Source: Novosphingobium sediminis
Lineage (GTDB): Bacteria > Pseudomonadota > Alphaproteobacteria > Sphingomonadales > Sphingomonadaceae
Direction of reading: 5' to 3'
Assembly: GCF_007991615.1 (NCBI RefSeq)
Contig: NZ_BJYR01000002.1
Location: 186,001 to 250,000, forward strand
DNA length: 64,000 nt
The notes under the pieces are model-generated. The model was not told the origin of the DNA, did no database searches, and saw nothing but the letters and a program-made list of their open reading frames with translations. Made by a program: the position numbers and the translations under genes. Shown one piece after another: positions 1 through 9,871 of this stretch (the first letter of the stretch is position 1; every line of letters starts with the position of its first letter).

Positions 1-2958
1 CTGGGGGCTTCGGCTGCAGCACTCGCTCTCACCGCGCAGCAAGCCGTAGCTCAGGAGGCCGCACCGCAGGCCGCCGCGCCGCAGGCTGCTGCAGACAGTG
101 ACCCGGCGGGCGCCATCGTCGTCACCGGTATTCGCGCATCGCTCAAGAGCTCGCTCAACATCAAGCGCCAGGGCATTGGCGTGATCGACGCGATCTCGGC
201 GGAAGACATCGGCAAGTTCCCCGATACCAACCTTGCAGAATCGCTGCAGCGCATCACCGGCGTTTCGATCGATCGCGCCAACGGCGAAGGCTCGACCGTC
301 ACGGTCCGCGGCTTCGGCCCTGACTATAACCTCGTCCTGCTCAATGGCCGCCAGATGCCGGCTTCGAGCCTCGGCGGCTCGAGCGGTGCGCCGGCCTCGC
401 GCAGCTTCGACTTCGCAAACCTCGCTTCGGAAGGCATTGCCGGCGTCGAAGTGTACAAGTCGGGCCGCGCCAGCCTCGCCACTGGCGGTATCGGTTCGGT
501 CATCAACATCAAGACCCCGCGTCCGCTGGACCGTCCGGGCCTCCACGGCAGCATCGGCGCCAAGGCGCTCTATGACACCTCGGTCTTTGAAGGCCAGAAG
601 GTGAAGCCGGAATTCTCGGGCGTCATCAGCGACACCTTTGCCGACAACCGCATCGGTATCTCGATCAGCGGCTCCTACCAGGATCGCCGCGCGAGCCAGG
701 CGCAGTTCAACGCTGGCTGGCGCGAAGGCTACCTCGGCAACGAGAACAACTGGGGCTCGCTCCCGGTCGACGCCAACGACTGGCGCGGCAACTTCGACAA
801 GACCGAGAATCGCCCGGGCCCGAACACCGTCTATCAGGTGACGCAGAACGCCGGCTACGACTTCACCACGTTCCGCCGCGAGCGCATCAACGGCCAGGCC
901 GTTGTGCAGGTCAAGCCGACTGACACACTCGTCGCGACGGTGGACTACACCTTCTCGCAGAACACCATCGATGCGCGCACCAACAGCATCGGCGTGTGGT
1001 TCAACCACAACCAGACCAGCAGCAGCTGGACCGACGGCCCCGCCGCCGGCCCCAACTTCTATGCTGAAAGCTTCGGCCCGAACGAAGGCAAGGACCTTGC
1101 CATCACCGGCGCCGTTGCCGCGAACCGCTCGATCAACCGCTCAATCGGCGGCAACCTCAAGTGGGACGGCCCCGGCGGCCTGCGCCTTGAGCTCGACGGT
1201 CACCACTCGACCGCCGAAAGCAAGCCCACCTCGCCTTACGGCACGGGTATCGCCGTCGGCAGCGCGATCTATGGCGTGAAGAACCAGAAGGTCGATTTCA
1301 CCTCCGACATGCCGGTCATCTCGGTCGAGATGTATCCGGGTGCGGAAATCAACGCCGCGAACATCCGCCCGGCCGGCAACGCCTTCCGTACGGCCTATAT
1401 GCGTGACGAGATCAACGAAGTCGCCTTCCGCGGCGGCTACGATTTCGACGCATCGTTCATCGACAGCCTCGACTTCGGCGTGACCTACACCGAAAACAAG
1501 GTGCGCTCGGCATTCGGCGTGATCCAGAACGACACCTGGGGCGGTACGCTCTCGAAGGCGGACACGCCGGACGAGCTCTACACGATCCGCGACCTGCCGA
1601 ACGATCTCAAGGGCATGAACGTCTCGGGCAACGGGATCATCCCGAGCTACTTCGACATCAACACCCCCGGCCTGATCAACCTGCTCAACGACAAGCTGGG
1701 CATCTGCGGCAACGCACAGACCGCTGGCACCTGCCTTGCCAAGTTCGACCGCGATCGCACGATCCGCGAGCGTACCTTCGCGCCCTACATCCAGACGACC
1801 CACACGTTCGATCTGGGCGAAAATCCGGCGCACCTGCGCATGGGTCTGCGCTATGAAAAGACCAAGGTGGACTCGAGCGCGCTCGTTCCCGTCCCGACCG
1901 GCACCGTCTGGACCGGCGGTAACGAAACCGCGATCATCTACGGCACCGAAAGCTCGTTCGTCACCCGCAAGGGCGAATACGAGAACTGGCTGCCCGCGAT
2001 CGACTTCGACATGTCGCCGTTCAAGAACTTCAAGTTCCGCGCGTCGTACAGCCACACGATCACCCGTCCGGATTACAACAGCCTGCAGGGCGGCACGACG
2101 CTTGACGCGCCGATCCGTATCGGCGGCAGCACCGGTGCGAGCGGCAACCCGAACCTCCTCCCCTACAAGTCGAAGGGCGTGGATATCTCGGGTGAGTGGT
2201 ACTACGGTCCGACCAGCTACATCTCGGTCGGTTTCTTCCACAAGGTCGTGAAGAACTACATCAACCAGACGCAGGTCAATCAGCCCGCGTTCGGCCTGAC
2301 CAACGCTGCTGCCGGCGATCGCGCCAAGGAAGCTCGCGCTGCTCTCGGTTCTGATGCTACCGCGCAGCAGATCCTGAACTACATCGGCAACAAGTATCCG
2401 CAGACGGTTGCCGGGCGCGATGCGAACAACAACGTCACGGGCGTCAAGTCGCTGGCCGATGATCCGCTGGTGAATTTCATCGTCACGCAGCCGACCAACA
2501 GCGACCAGAGGGCGCGCATCTGGGGTTGGGAATTCGCGATCCAGCACACGTTCTGGAACACCGGCTTCGGTGCAATCGTGAACTACACCGTCGTGAAGAG
2601 CGATACCAAGTTCGACAACGCCAAGCGCTACACCGTGCCGCAGTTTGCGGTGACTGGTATCAGCAACAGCGCGAACGCGGTGCTCTACTACGACAAGAAG
2701 GGTCTCCAGGCCCGTGTAGCATACAACTGGCGCGCAGGGTTCCTCTCGGGCTACGGCTTCGATCCGTACTACGTGAACCCCTATGGCCAGTGGGACGTGA
2801 GCGCGAGCTACGAGATCAAGAAGGGCGTCACGGTCTTCGGCGAAGGCATCAACATCACCAACGCCGACCGCAAGGGCCACATGCGCAACGACCAGACCGT
2901 GTTCTTCGCGGCACCCGGTTATGCGCGCTGGGCAGCGGGTGCACGCTTCACCTTCTGA
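1..2958 (+). CDS. TonB-dependent receptor (5' end cut off)
   Basis: Outer-membrane active transporter, 985 residues visible; the reading frame is open from base 1, so the true start lies outside the window. The visible N-terminus is the end of a signal peptide (AVA-QE cleavage-like site, about residue 17). It is followed by the IVVTGIRASLKSSLNIK segment typical of the large sphingomonad/Caulobacter receptor family, then a plug with KFPDTNLAESLQRITGV and a beta-barrel ending in a C-terminal Phe (ARFTF). It precedes the halogenase/SapC/GH16 operon, so it probably imports beta-gluco-oligosaccharides; the substrate is inferred from neighbours. A hairpin terminator follows the stop codon. Confidence 0.95.
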   Translation: MGASAAALALTAQQAVAQEAAPQAAAPQAAADSDPAGAIVVTGIRASLKSSLNIKRQGIGVIDAISAEDIGKFPDTNLAESLQRITGVSIDRANGEGSTVTVRGFGPDYNLVLLNGRQMPASSLGGSSGAPASRSFDFANLASEGIAGVEVYKSGRASLATGGIGSVINIKTPRPLDRPGLHGSIGAKALYDTSVFEGQKVKPEFSGVISDTFADNRIGISISGSYQDRRASQAQFNAGWREGYLGNENNWGSLPVDANDWRGNFDKTENRPGPNTVYQVTQNAGYDFTTFRRERINGQAVVQVKPTDTLVATVDYTFSQNTIDARTNSIGVWFNHNQTSSSWTDGPAAGPNFYAESFGPNEGKDLAITGAVAANRSINRSIGGNLKWDGPGGLRLELDGHHSTAESKPTSPYGTGIAVGSAIYGVKNQKVDFTSDMPVISVEMYPGAEINAANIRPAGNAFRTAYMRDEINEVAFRGGYDFDASFIDSLDFGVTYTENKVRSAFGVIQNDTWGGTLSKADTPDELYTIRDLPNDLKGMNVSGNGIIPSYFDINTPGLINLLNDKLGICGNAQTAGTCLAKFDRDRTIRERTFAPYIQTTHTFDLGENPAHLRMGLRYEKTKVDSSALVPVPTGTVWTGGNETAIIYGTESSFVTRKGEYENWLPAIDFDMSPFKNFKFRASYSHTITRPDYNSLQGGTTLDAPIRIGGSTGASGNPNLLPYKSKGVDISGEWYYGPTSYISVGFFHKVVKNYINQTQVNQPAFGLTNAAAGDRAKEARAALGSDATAQQILNYIGNKYPQTVAGRDANNNVTGVKSLADDPLVNFIVTQPTNSDQRARIWGWEFAIQHTFWNTGFGAIVNYTVVKSDTKFDNAKRYTVPQFAVTGISNSANAVLYYDKKGLQARVAYNWRAGFLSGYGFDPYYVNPYGQWDVSASYEIKKGVTVFGEGINITNADRKGHMRNDQTVFFAAPGYARWAAGARFTF

Positions 2959-2995
2959 CCGGTTCACGCCAGAACGAAGGTCCTGCAATACGCGA

Positions 2996-3035
2996 GGAGC
3001 CGCACTGCCCCAAAAGCGGTGCGGCTCTTCGTTTT
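2996..3035 (+). terminator. Hairpin terminator after the first TonB receptor
   Basis: GAGCCGCAC (2997-3005) pairs perfectly with GTGCGGCTC (3019-3027) and is followed by TTCGTTTT. It lies 38 bases after the receptor stop and 37 bases before the next gene. It could be a full or a partial (leaky) terminator, letting the receptor be made in excess over the downstream enzymes. Confidence 0.7.
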
Positions 3036-3071
3036 GGTAACCCCGGCTAATTGCGCTAAGGTCGCAAGGGC

Positions 3072-4598
3072 ATGAGCAACGCGGTCCAGCATATCGTGAT
3101 CGTCGGCGGCGGAACCGCCGGATGGCTGTCTGCGTGCCTGCTTGCGGCGCGGCTGCCGGGCAAGCGCATTACGTTGGTCGAGGCGCCAGATATCCCGACC
3201 ATCGGCGTCGGCGAAGGCACTTGGCCGACCATGCGTGAGACGCTGGCAACAATTGGCATTCCCGAGGCGGAATTCCTCGAGCAGTGCGATGCGGCGTTCA
3301 AGCAAGGCTCACGCTTCGATGGCTGGCGCGATGGTTCAGCCGAAGACAGCTACCTCCATCCCTTCAGCGCGCCGCCTGCCGCAGAGATGCGCGAACTCGC
3401 GGCTGCGTGGCAGGCTGGCGGAAAGCAAGGACCGTTTGCTGCGGCCATCACCCCGCAGCACGCCATCTGCGCCGCCAACCTTGCACCGCGTCAGCGCGCG
3501 ATGCCGGATTATGCGGGCGCCTTGAACTACGGCTATCACCTCGATGCCGGAAAATTCGCCGCGCTTCTCATGCGTCATGGTGTCGGACGCCTTGGTGTCA
3601 CGCGGATTGCTGCGCACGTTATCGGGGTCAGCCGCGCAGCAAATGGGGATATCGCTGCACTCATGCTGCGTGATGGCGAAGCGCTGGAAGGCGATCTTTT
3701 CCTCGATTGTTCGGGGCAGGCGGCAATCCTGATCGCGGGCGAATGCGGCGCAGGCTGGATCGACCGCTCGGATGTCTCTTTCAACGACCGCGCGCTCGCA
3801 GTTCAGGTTCCGGTCGAGCCCGGCAGCCCCATTGCCGCGCAGACCATCGGCACTGCGCACGAAGCGGGCTGGTTGTGGGACATCGGATTGCCGACCCGCC
3901 GCGGCATTGGCTGCGTCTACGCCTCACGTTTTCTTTCGGACGAGCGCGCTGAGGAAGTGCTGCGCGGCTATGTCGCCGCCAAGGTTCCCGGTGCCGATCC
4001 CGCCAGCCTCACCCCGCGCAAGCTCGCCTTCAAGACCGGTCACCGCGACCGCTTCTGGATCGGCAATTGCCTCGCAGTGGGCCTTTCCGCCGGCTTTATC
4101 GAACCGCTCGAAGCCTCGGCCATCGTGCTGATCGAACTATCGCTCAAGGCGCTTGCGGAGAACTTCCCGGCCTCCCGCGCCAGCATGGATATCCACGCCG
4201 GGCGCTTCAACGAATTGTTCCGCTACCGCTGGGACCGCGTGGTCGAGTTTCTCAAGCTGCATTATGTGCCGAGCCAGCGGACCGAATCCTACTGGCTGGC
4301 CCAGCGCTCGCCCGAAACGATCCCTCAGCGCCTTGCCGAATGCCTCGTCCTGTGGCGCGAGCAGCCGCCCTCGGCCTGGGACTTCCCCCGCATCGACGAG
4401 ATGTTCCCCGCCGCCAGCCAGCAATATGTGTTGCATGGAATGGGCATCCCCGTTCCCCTGCATGGCGCGGTGCCCTCGCCCGCACGCCTCGCCGAAATCA
4501 CCGTCAAGTCGCGCGCGCTTGCCGCCGCGCTGCCCACGACCCGCGACTATCTCGATCGTCTCGCCGCGCAAAGCCCGGCAGCCAGGATACCTGCATGA
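3072..4598 (+). CDS. Flavin-dependent tryptophan-halogenase-like protein
   Basis: 508-residue member of the FAD-dependent tryptophan halogenase family, which uses FADH2, O2 and halide to make HOX and halogenate aromatic substrates. The dinucleotide motif GGGTAG is at residues 12-17, and the catalytic-lysine segment [10 protein letters not shown] places Lys77 where PrnA has Lys79. The usual WxWxIP motif is altered to W267-L-W269-D-I-G-L-P, and GVGESTIP is GVGEGTWP. Activity as a halogenase is therefore less certain than for its neighbour at 6335-7837. It is the first gene after the receptor terminator and overlaps sapC by ATGA. The substrate is unknown; such genes recur beside sphingomonad receptors. 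Confidence 0.88.
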   Translation: MSNAVQHIVIVGGGTAGWLSACLLAARLPGKRITLVEAPDIPTIGVGEGTWPTMRETLATIGIPEAEFLEQCDAAFKQGSRFDGWRDGSAEDSYLHPFSAPPAAEMRELAAAWQAGGKQGPFAAAITPQHAICAANLAPRQRAMPDYAGALNYGYHLDAGKFAALLMRHGVGRLGVTRIAAHVIGVSRAANGDIAALMLRDGEALEGDLFLDCSGQAAILIAGECGAGWIDRSDVSFNDRALAVQVPVEPGSPIAAQTIGTAHEAGWLWDIGLPTRRGIGCVYASRFLSDERAEEVLRGYVAAKVPGADPASLTPRKLAFKTGHRDRFWIGNCLAVGLSAGFIEPLEASAIVLIELSLKALAENFPASRASMDIHAGRFNELFRYRWDRVVEFLKLHYVPSQRTESYWLAQRSPETIPQRLAECLVLWREQPPSAWDFPRIDEMFPAASQQYVLHGMGIPVPLHGAVPSPARLAEITVKSRALAAALPTTRDYLDRLAAQSPAARIPA

Positions 4599-5314
4599 GC
4601 CAGCACCAGATTCTCAATCCCGCCGATCACGCCCAGCTTCGCATCCACACCGAAGCCGGTGCCGAATTCGGCGATAACGTCATGGCCAGCCTCGCCATGC
4701 CGGCCGAATTCCGCGAAGTGCAGGCGCACTATCCCATCGTCTTCCGCCGCGATGCCGAGACCGGCAAGCTCGCCGCGCTGGCCCTGTTCGGCTTCGAAGC
4801 GGGCGAGAACCTGTTCCTGAACGGCAGCACCTGGGAAGCGCGCTATCGCCCGATGGCGCATGCGGTGCAGCCCTTCCTGATCGGCCGCGCCGCCGAAGAG
4901 GGCGCCCCGCCGCAGGTCCATGTCGATATGGGTCACGCGCGCGTTTCCGCCACCGGAGAAGGCATGCGCGTGTTCGATGATACCGGCACGGCCACGCCCT
5001 ATCTGGAGGCAGTCGCCAACATGCTCGGCGATCTCGATTACTCCTGGCACGAAAGCGACGCCTTCTTCACGGCGCTCGAAACCTACGAACTGGTTGAGCC
5101 GTTCAGTCTCGAAGTCACGCTCGACAATGGTTCGGTGCAGACGCTCGTCGGCTTCCAGACCATCCACGAGGAGCGGCTTTCGGCGCTCGATGGCGATGCG
5201 CTCGCCGCGCTGATGGCCGAGGGGCACCTCGCCCGCATCTACATGGTGCTCGCCAGCCTTGCGCAGTTCGGCGGGCTCGTCGCGCGCAAAAACCGCAGGA
5301 TCGCGCTTGGCTGA
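4595..5314 (+). CDS. SapC family protein
   Basis: 239 residues, starting at the ATG that overlaps the upstream stop (ATGA). It matches the SapC family, named after a Campylobacter S-layer-associated protein and common in sphingomonads and Caulobacter, from the central [28 protein letters not shown] region and the C-terminal [18 protein letters not shown] segment. No signal peptide or membrane helix is visible. Its biochemical role is not established. The persistent grouping of TonB receptor, halogenase, SapC and cupin suggests a shared job in surface or receptor-linked metabolism. The next gene starts inside its 3' end, implying coupled translation. Confidence 0.85.
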   Translation: MSQHQILNPADHAQLRIHTEAGAEFGDNVMASLAMPAEFREVQAHYPIVFRRDAETGKLAALALFGFEAGENLFLNGSTWEARYRPMAHAVQPFLIGRAAEEGAPPQVHVDMGHARVSATGEGMRVFDDTGTATPYLEAVANMLGDLDYSWHESDAFFTALETYELVEPFSLEVTLDNGSVQTLVGFQTIHEERLSALDGDALAALMAEGHLARIYMVLASLAQFGGLVARKNRRIALG

Positions 5315-6338
5315 GGCCGACGCCTCGATCTTCGCCGCAATGCCTGCGGTGGAAGAGCGCGCGGCAGCCGATGCCGGCGCGCTTGATGCCTTGCTGCAAG
5401 GTGCGCGCACGCCTTTCGTGATCCGCGACCTCGTCCGCGAATGGCCGCTGGTGCAGGCCGGCCTTGCCTCGGCCAGCGCGGCCCGTGCCTATCTGGTGGA
5501 ACGCGCCCGCCCGGTTCCTTTCGCCGTTTCCCTCGGGCAACCGGGGAAGGACGGCCGCCTGTTCTACGGCGCCGACATGGAGATGAACTTCCGCGAGGCG
5601 CGGGGCAAATTGGCTGACATCTTCGGCGGCATGGATGCCAACGAAGGCCGCGCCGACGCTCCGGCAATCTACCTCGGCTCGATCGATGTGCCGACCCATT
5701 TCACCACCGTCGCGGCGGAAAACGCCATTGATCTGGGCAGCCGGGAGCCGATTGTCAGCTTGTGGATCGGCACTCCAACCCGCATCGCTGCCCACAACGA
5801 CTTTCCCGACAACCTCGCCTGCTGCGCCGCAGGTCGCCGCCGTTTTACGCTGTTCCCGCCCGACCAGTTCGCCAACCTGCACCTCGGCCCGATCGACAAC
5901 ACGCCGGCAGGCCGCGCCGTCTCGATGGTCGATTTCCACGCGCCGGATCTTGATCTGCACCCCCGCTTTGCCGAAGCGCTGACCCATGCCCAGGTCGCCG
6001 TGCTCGAGCCGGGAGACGCGCTGTTCATCCCTTCGATGTGGTGGCACCACGTGGAGGGCCTCGCCCCGTTCAACATTCTGATGAACTACTGGTGGCGCGA
6101 TACCCCGCGCTGGCTCGGCCAACCGCAGGACGCGCTCAACCACGCGATCCTCTCGATCCGCGACCTGCCGGCCGAAGACAAGGCCGTCTGGCGCGCCCTG
6201 TTCGACTACTACGTTTTCGAGAACGGCCCCGAGGTTACCGCCCATATCCCCGAAGGTGGCCGCGGCATTCTGGATCCACTTGATCCTGCCGCCGCCGGCC
6301 GCCTGCGTTCCTTCCTGCTAAGGACACTGAGCAAATGA
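5307..6338 (+). CDS. Cupin-like (JmjC-type) Fe(II)/2-oxoglutarate oxygenase-like protein
   Basis: 343 residues from a TTG start at 5307, chosen because GCAGGA lies 6 bases upstream and the gene then overlaps sapC by 8 bases; ATG at 5340 is the alternative. Cupin_8/JmjC fold protein with an intact metal triad: His-x-Asp in HNDFPDN and the distal His in WWHHVEG. It also has the FPPDQFANLHLGP strand region typical of the family. Family members hydroxylate protein side chains or small molecules. The target here is unknown, possibly a neighbouring product. It overlaps the second halogenase gene by ATGA. Confidence 0.85.
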   Translation: MAEADASIFAAMPAVEERAAADAGALDALLQGARTPFVIRDLVREWPLVQAGLASASAARAYLVERARPVPFAVSLGQPGKDGRLFYGADMEMNFREARGKLADIFGGMDANEGRADAPAIYLGSIDVPTHFTTVAAENAIDLGSREPIVSLWIGTPTRIAAHNDFPDNLACCAAGRRRFTLFPPDQFANLHLGPIDNTPAGRAVSMVDFHAPDLDLHPRFAEALTHAQVAVLEPGDALFIPSMWWHHVEGLAPFNILMNYWWRDTPRWLGQPQDALNHAILSIRDLPAEDKAVWRALFDYYVFENGPEVTAHIPEGGRGILDPLDPAAAGRLRSFLLRTLSK

Positions 6339-7837
6339 CCGAAACTCACGCCAAGCGCCGCATCGTCATCGCCGGTGGCGGAACCGCAGGCTGGATGGCG
6401 GCTGCCGCCCTCGCCCGTACGATGGGCGATGCGATCGAACTGACGCTGGTCGAATCCGAAGCCATCGGCACGATCGGCGTAGGCGAAAGCACGATCCCGC
6501 CGCTGGTTGCCTACAACCGCCTGCTCGGCATTGGCGAGGCCGATTTCATGCGTGCCACGCAGGCTACCTTCAAGCTTGGCATCAATTTCGAGAACTGGCG
6601 CGTCCAGGGCGAAAACTACTTCCACTCCTTCGGCACCACCGGCCGCGACCACTGGAGCGCCGGGTTCCAGCACTTCTGGATGCACGGCCTGACCAAGGGC
6701 CACGAAGCGAGCTACGACGACTACTGCATCGAACTGCAGGCCGCAATGAAGTCACGGTTTGCGCACCTGCCGGACAACCGCATCAACTATGCGTACCAGC
6801 TCGATTCCGGCCTCTACGCCGTGTTCCTCCGCAAGCTGGCAGAAGCCGACGGCTGCCGCCGCGTGGAAGGAAAGATCGCCGAGGTTCAGCTCCATCCCGA
6901 AACCGGCGACATCGCCGCGCTGCTGCTCGAATCCGGCCAACGCGTCGAAGGCGATCTGTTCCTTGATTGCACCGGCTTCCGCGCGCTCCTGATGGAAGGC
7001 GCGCTCCATGTCGGGTACGACGACTGGACGCACTGGCTTCCCTGCGATTCCGCCATCGCCGTGCAGACCGCCAGCGTACGCCCGCCCGTACCCTACACCC
7101 GCGCCATCGCGCATGATGCGGGCTGGCAGTGGCGCATTCCGTTGCAGCACCGGCAGGGCAACGGCATCGTCTACTGCAGTCGCTATCTCGACAAGGACGC
7201 CGCGCTCGACCGGCTCCTGACCACCGTCGAGGGCGAAGTGCTGACCAAGCCCAACGTGATCCGCTTCACTACCGGCGCGCGGCGCAAGCAGTGGCACCGC
7301 AACTGCGTCGCAATCGGCCTTTCCGGCGGCTTCATGGAACCGCTGGAATCGACCAGTATCCACCTTATCCAGCGCGCGATCCTGCGAGTGGTGCGGATGC
7401 TCCCCGCAGGCGAAATCAGCCCGCGCGACGTTGCCGAATTCAACGATCAGCAGCACACCGACATGGAGCAGATCCGCGACTTCCTGATCCTGCACTACAA
7501 GGCGACGGACCGGCGCGACAGCCCGTTCTGGCGCCAGTGTGCCGGGATGGACATCCCCGAAAGCCTCACCCACAAGATCGAACTGTTCCGCGAAACCGGC
7601 CGCGTCTTCCGCAAGAACGAGGAGTTGTTCGTCGAAAACAGCTGGGTGCAGGTGATGATGGGTCAGGGCATCATGCCCAGAAGCTACCACCCGGTTGCCA
7701 CCAAGCTCTCTGACGCGGAGCTTGCACACCTCCTTTCGGGACTGCGCGAGAGCGTGGCAAAGACGGTCGCGGGTCTGCCTGACCACCATGCCTATGTCGC
7801 GCAATATTGCGGTGCTCAGGAAGCGCGCGCGGCATGA
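6335..7837 (+). CDS. Flavin-dependent tryptophan halogenase homologue
   Basis: 500 residues. All hallmark motifs of flavin-dependent halogenases are present: GGGTAG (residues 14-19), GVGESTIP (48-55), Lys80 in FKLGINFENW, and the canonical W264-Q-W266-R-I268-P269 motif that keeps the flavin from acting as a monooxygenase. It is thus a better candidate for a true halogenase than the first copy. It resembles the group found beside TonB receptors in Caulobacterales and sphingomonads, from which indole-halogenating enzymes have been described. No flavin reductase is encoded nearby. It overlaps both neighbours by ATGA. Confidence 0.92.
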   Translation: MTETHAKRRIVIAGGGTAGWMAAAALARTMGDAIELTLVESEAIGTIGVGESTIPPLVAYNRLLGIGEADFMRATQATFKLGINFENWRVQGENYFHSFGTTGRDHWSAGFQHFWMHGLTKGHEASYDDYCIELQAAMKSRFAHLPDNRINYAYQLDSGLYAVFLRKLAEADGCRRVEGKIAEVQLHPETGDIAALLLESGQRVEGDLFLDCTGFRALLMEGALHVGYDDWTHWLPCDSAIAVQTASVRPPVPYTRAIAHDAGWQWRIPLQHRQGNGIVYCSRYLDKDAALDRLLTTVEGEVLTKPNVIRFTTGARRKQWHRNCVAIGLSGGFMEPLESTSIHLIQRAILRVVRMLPAGEISPRDVAEFNDQQHTDMEQIRDFLILHYKATDRRDSPFWRQCAGMDIPESLTHKIELFRETGRVFRKNEELFVENSWVQVMMGQGIMPRSYHPVATKLSDAELAHLLSGLRESVAKTVAGLPDHHAYVAQYCGAQEARAA

Positions 7838-8802
7838 TCCGGCGGCTGCTCGCCTTCGCTGCACTTGCCGTGCCGCTGCCAGCCGCAGCGGCGCCCGATT
7901 GGCAGCTCGTGTGGTCCGACGAATTTAGCGGCCCCGCCATCGATGCCTCGAAGTGGAGCTTCGATGTCGACTGCTGGGGCGGCGGCAACAACGAGCGCCA
8001 GTGCTACTCCGACCGGCCGAGCAACGCCCGCATCGTGGACGGCGCACTGGTAATCTCCGCGCTGCGTGAAAACGTCACCGGCCCTGCCCTTCCCGCCAGC
8101 CAACGCGCCAATCCGGCCAAGCCCGGCGAACTCGTCAAGCGCGACTATTCCTCCGCCCGCCTCTCCACGCACGGCAAGGCGTCATGGCGCTATGGCCGCA
8201 TCGAAGTGCGCGCCAGCCTGCCTCAGGGCCAAGGCACCTGGCCGGCCATCTGGATGCTGCCCGAAGCCAACACATATGGGCCGTGGGCTGCCTCGGGGGA
8301 AATCGACATCCTCGAAGCGGTCAATCTCGGCGTACCATGCAAGGATTGCCCGGCCGGCAAGGAAGACACGATCCTGGGCACCTTGCACTTCGGCAAGCCC
8401 TGGCCGAACAACACGCACAAGGGTAACGAAGTCCACAAGCCCGCCGTTCTTGCGGGCTTTCACACTTATGCCATCGAATGGCAGCCGGATCAGATCATCT
8501 GGCAATTCGACGGCGAAACCTATGCCGTTCGCAAGCAGAGCGACTGGTTCACGTCTGGTTCCACCTCACCCGGTGCGCCTTTCGATCAGCCATTCCACCT
8601 GATCCTCAATCTTGCATTCGGCGGCGGCCTCGCGGAATCGCGCGGGCTAAAGGGCGTGTCGGATAGCAATTTTCCCAAGCGCTTCTTGATCGATTGGGTC
8701 CGTGTCTGGCAGAAGCCTCCGCAGACCGCCAGCAGCACGCCGGCGGCCTCCACGATGACTGCAGCAACTGCAGCGTCGTCGGCACAAGAAGGGGGCAAGT
8801 AA
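7834..8802 (+). CDS. GH16 endo-beta-glucanase (laminarinase-like), secreted
   Basis: 322 residues starting at the ATG overlapping the upstream stop. A Sec signal peptide occupies about residues 1-20 (MIRRLLAFAALAVPLPAAAA). The GH16 catalytic signature GEIDILE gives Glu156 as nucleophile, Asp158, and Glu161 as acid/base. Flanking segments WPAIWMLPE and FHLILNLAFGG are typical of bacterial beta-1,3- or beta-1,3-1,4-glucanases. It would cut beta-glucan outside the cytoplasm to oligomers taken up by the receptor at 1-2958. A low-complexity Ser/Thr/Ala tail ends the protein. Exact linkage specificity cannot be read from sequence by eye. Confidence 0.93.
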   Translation: MIRRLLAFAALAVPLPAAAAPDWQLVWSDEFSGPAIDASKWSFDVDCWGGGNNERQCYSDRPSNARIVDGALVISALRENVTGPALPASQRANPAKPGELVKRDYSSARLSTHGKASWRYGRIEVRASLPQGQGTWPAIWMLPEANTYGPWAASGEIDILEAVNLGVPCKDCPAGKEDTILGTLHFGKPWPNNTHKGNEVHKPAVLAGFHTYAIEWQPDQIIWQFDGETYAVRKQSDWFTSGSTSPGAPFDQPFHLILNLAFGGGLAESRGLKGVSDSNFPKRFLIDWVRVWQKPPQTASSTPAASTMTAATAASSAQEGGK

Positions 8803-8806
8803 GCGC

Positions 8807-9871
8807 ATGGCGAGGCGTCGTCAGGCGGTCACGATCAGGCACGTTGCGGCAGATGTCGGGGTATCGCTCCAGACCGTAAGCCGCGTCATCAACAACGAGC
8901 CGAACGTCCGCCCCGAACTCAAGGAACGCGTGCAGGAGGCCATCACGCGCCTCGGCTATGTGCCTTCGATCGCCGCCCAGCGGATGAGCGGATCGCGTTC
9001 CTACCTGATTCTCGCGCTCAATGACCGCGACCGCACGATTGCCGATTGGCGCGCGCGGCAGGGCACGGACTGGGTCGACCAGATGCTGCTCGGCGGGATG
9101 CTCAAGTGCGCCGAGCACGGCTACCGCATGATCGTCGAACTGGTCGATACGCATAGCGACCATGTGGAGCGCGAACTGCTTGCGGCAATCGCGGCGTTGC
9201 AGCCCGATGGCATCATCCTAACGCCGCCGCACTCGGATAACCCGCAGATCGTGCGCTGTCTGGCGGAGCAGCAGATCCCCTTCGCCCGGATCGGCTCAAA
9301 GGCGCGCGATGCGGGCATGCCGATCCTGATGGACGACGAAGGCGCGGCTGCCACAGCAACGCGCTATCTCGTCGATCACGGCCATCGCCGCATCGGCTTC
9401 ATTGCGGGCGCTGCGGAATACAACCTCAGCGGCTGGCGCGTCGATGGCTGGAAGCTGGCGATGGCCGAAGCCGGCCTCCCCACCGATGGCCTGCTGCACG
9501 CGGGTGATTTCAGCTATGCTTCGGGCGAGCGCGCTGCCCGCGCCCTCCTCGCCTTGCCCGAGCCGCCCACCGCGATCATCGCCAGCAGCGATCAGATGGC
9601 GCTCGCCACGCTCGAAGTGGCCCGGCAAAACGGCCTCGCCGTGCCGCGCGATCTCTCGCTCGTCAGCTTCGACAACACGCCGATGATGCAGTTCACCCAG
9701 CCCCCGCTCACCGCAATCGACCAGCCCATCGCCGCCACGGCCTCAAAGGCGGTCGAACTGATCATCGCGGCGCAGAAGGGCGACCACCTGCCCGAGGCAG
9801 TGACCGTAATCCCCGCGAGCCTCGTCGCGCGTGGTTCGGTTGCCGATGCCAGGCAAACCGTGAGTGCCTGA
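8807..9871 (+). CDS. LacI-family transcriptional regulator
   Basis: 354 residues: an N-terminal helix-turn-helix (VTIRHVAADVGVSLQTVSRV, residues 8-27), the hinge GYVPSIAAQRMSG, and a periplasmic-binding-like sugar-sensing domain. It starts 4 bases after the GH16 gene. It probably represses this glucan locus until a gluco-oligosaccharide binds. A matching LacI-type palindrome lies at 11135-11148, before the GH3 gene. Confidence 0.93.
   Translation: MARRRQAVTIRHVAADVGVSLQTVSRVINNEPNVRPELKERVQEAITRLGYVPSIAAQRMSGSRSYLILALNDRDRTIADWRARQGTDWVDQMLLGGMLKCAEHGYRMIVELVDTHSDHVERELLAAIAALQPDGIILTPPHSDNPQIVRCLAEQQIPFARIGSKARDAGMPILMDDEGAAATATRYLVDHGHRRIGFIAGAAEYNLSGWRVDGWKLAMAEAGLPTDGLLHAGDFSYASGERAARALLALPEPPTAIIASSDQMALATLEVARQNGLAVPRDLSLVSFDNTPMMQFTQPPLTAIDQPIAATASKAVELIIAAQKGDHLPEAVTVIPASLVARGSVADARQTVSA

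Noticed and set aside
1141..2988. 615-codon open frame antisense to TonB receptor 1
   Set aside because: Composition and position show it is the shadow of the receptor reading frame.
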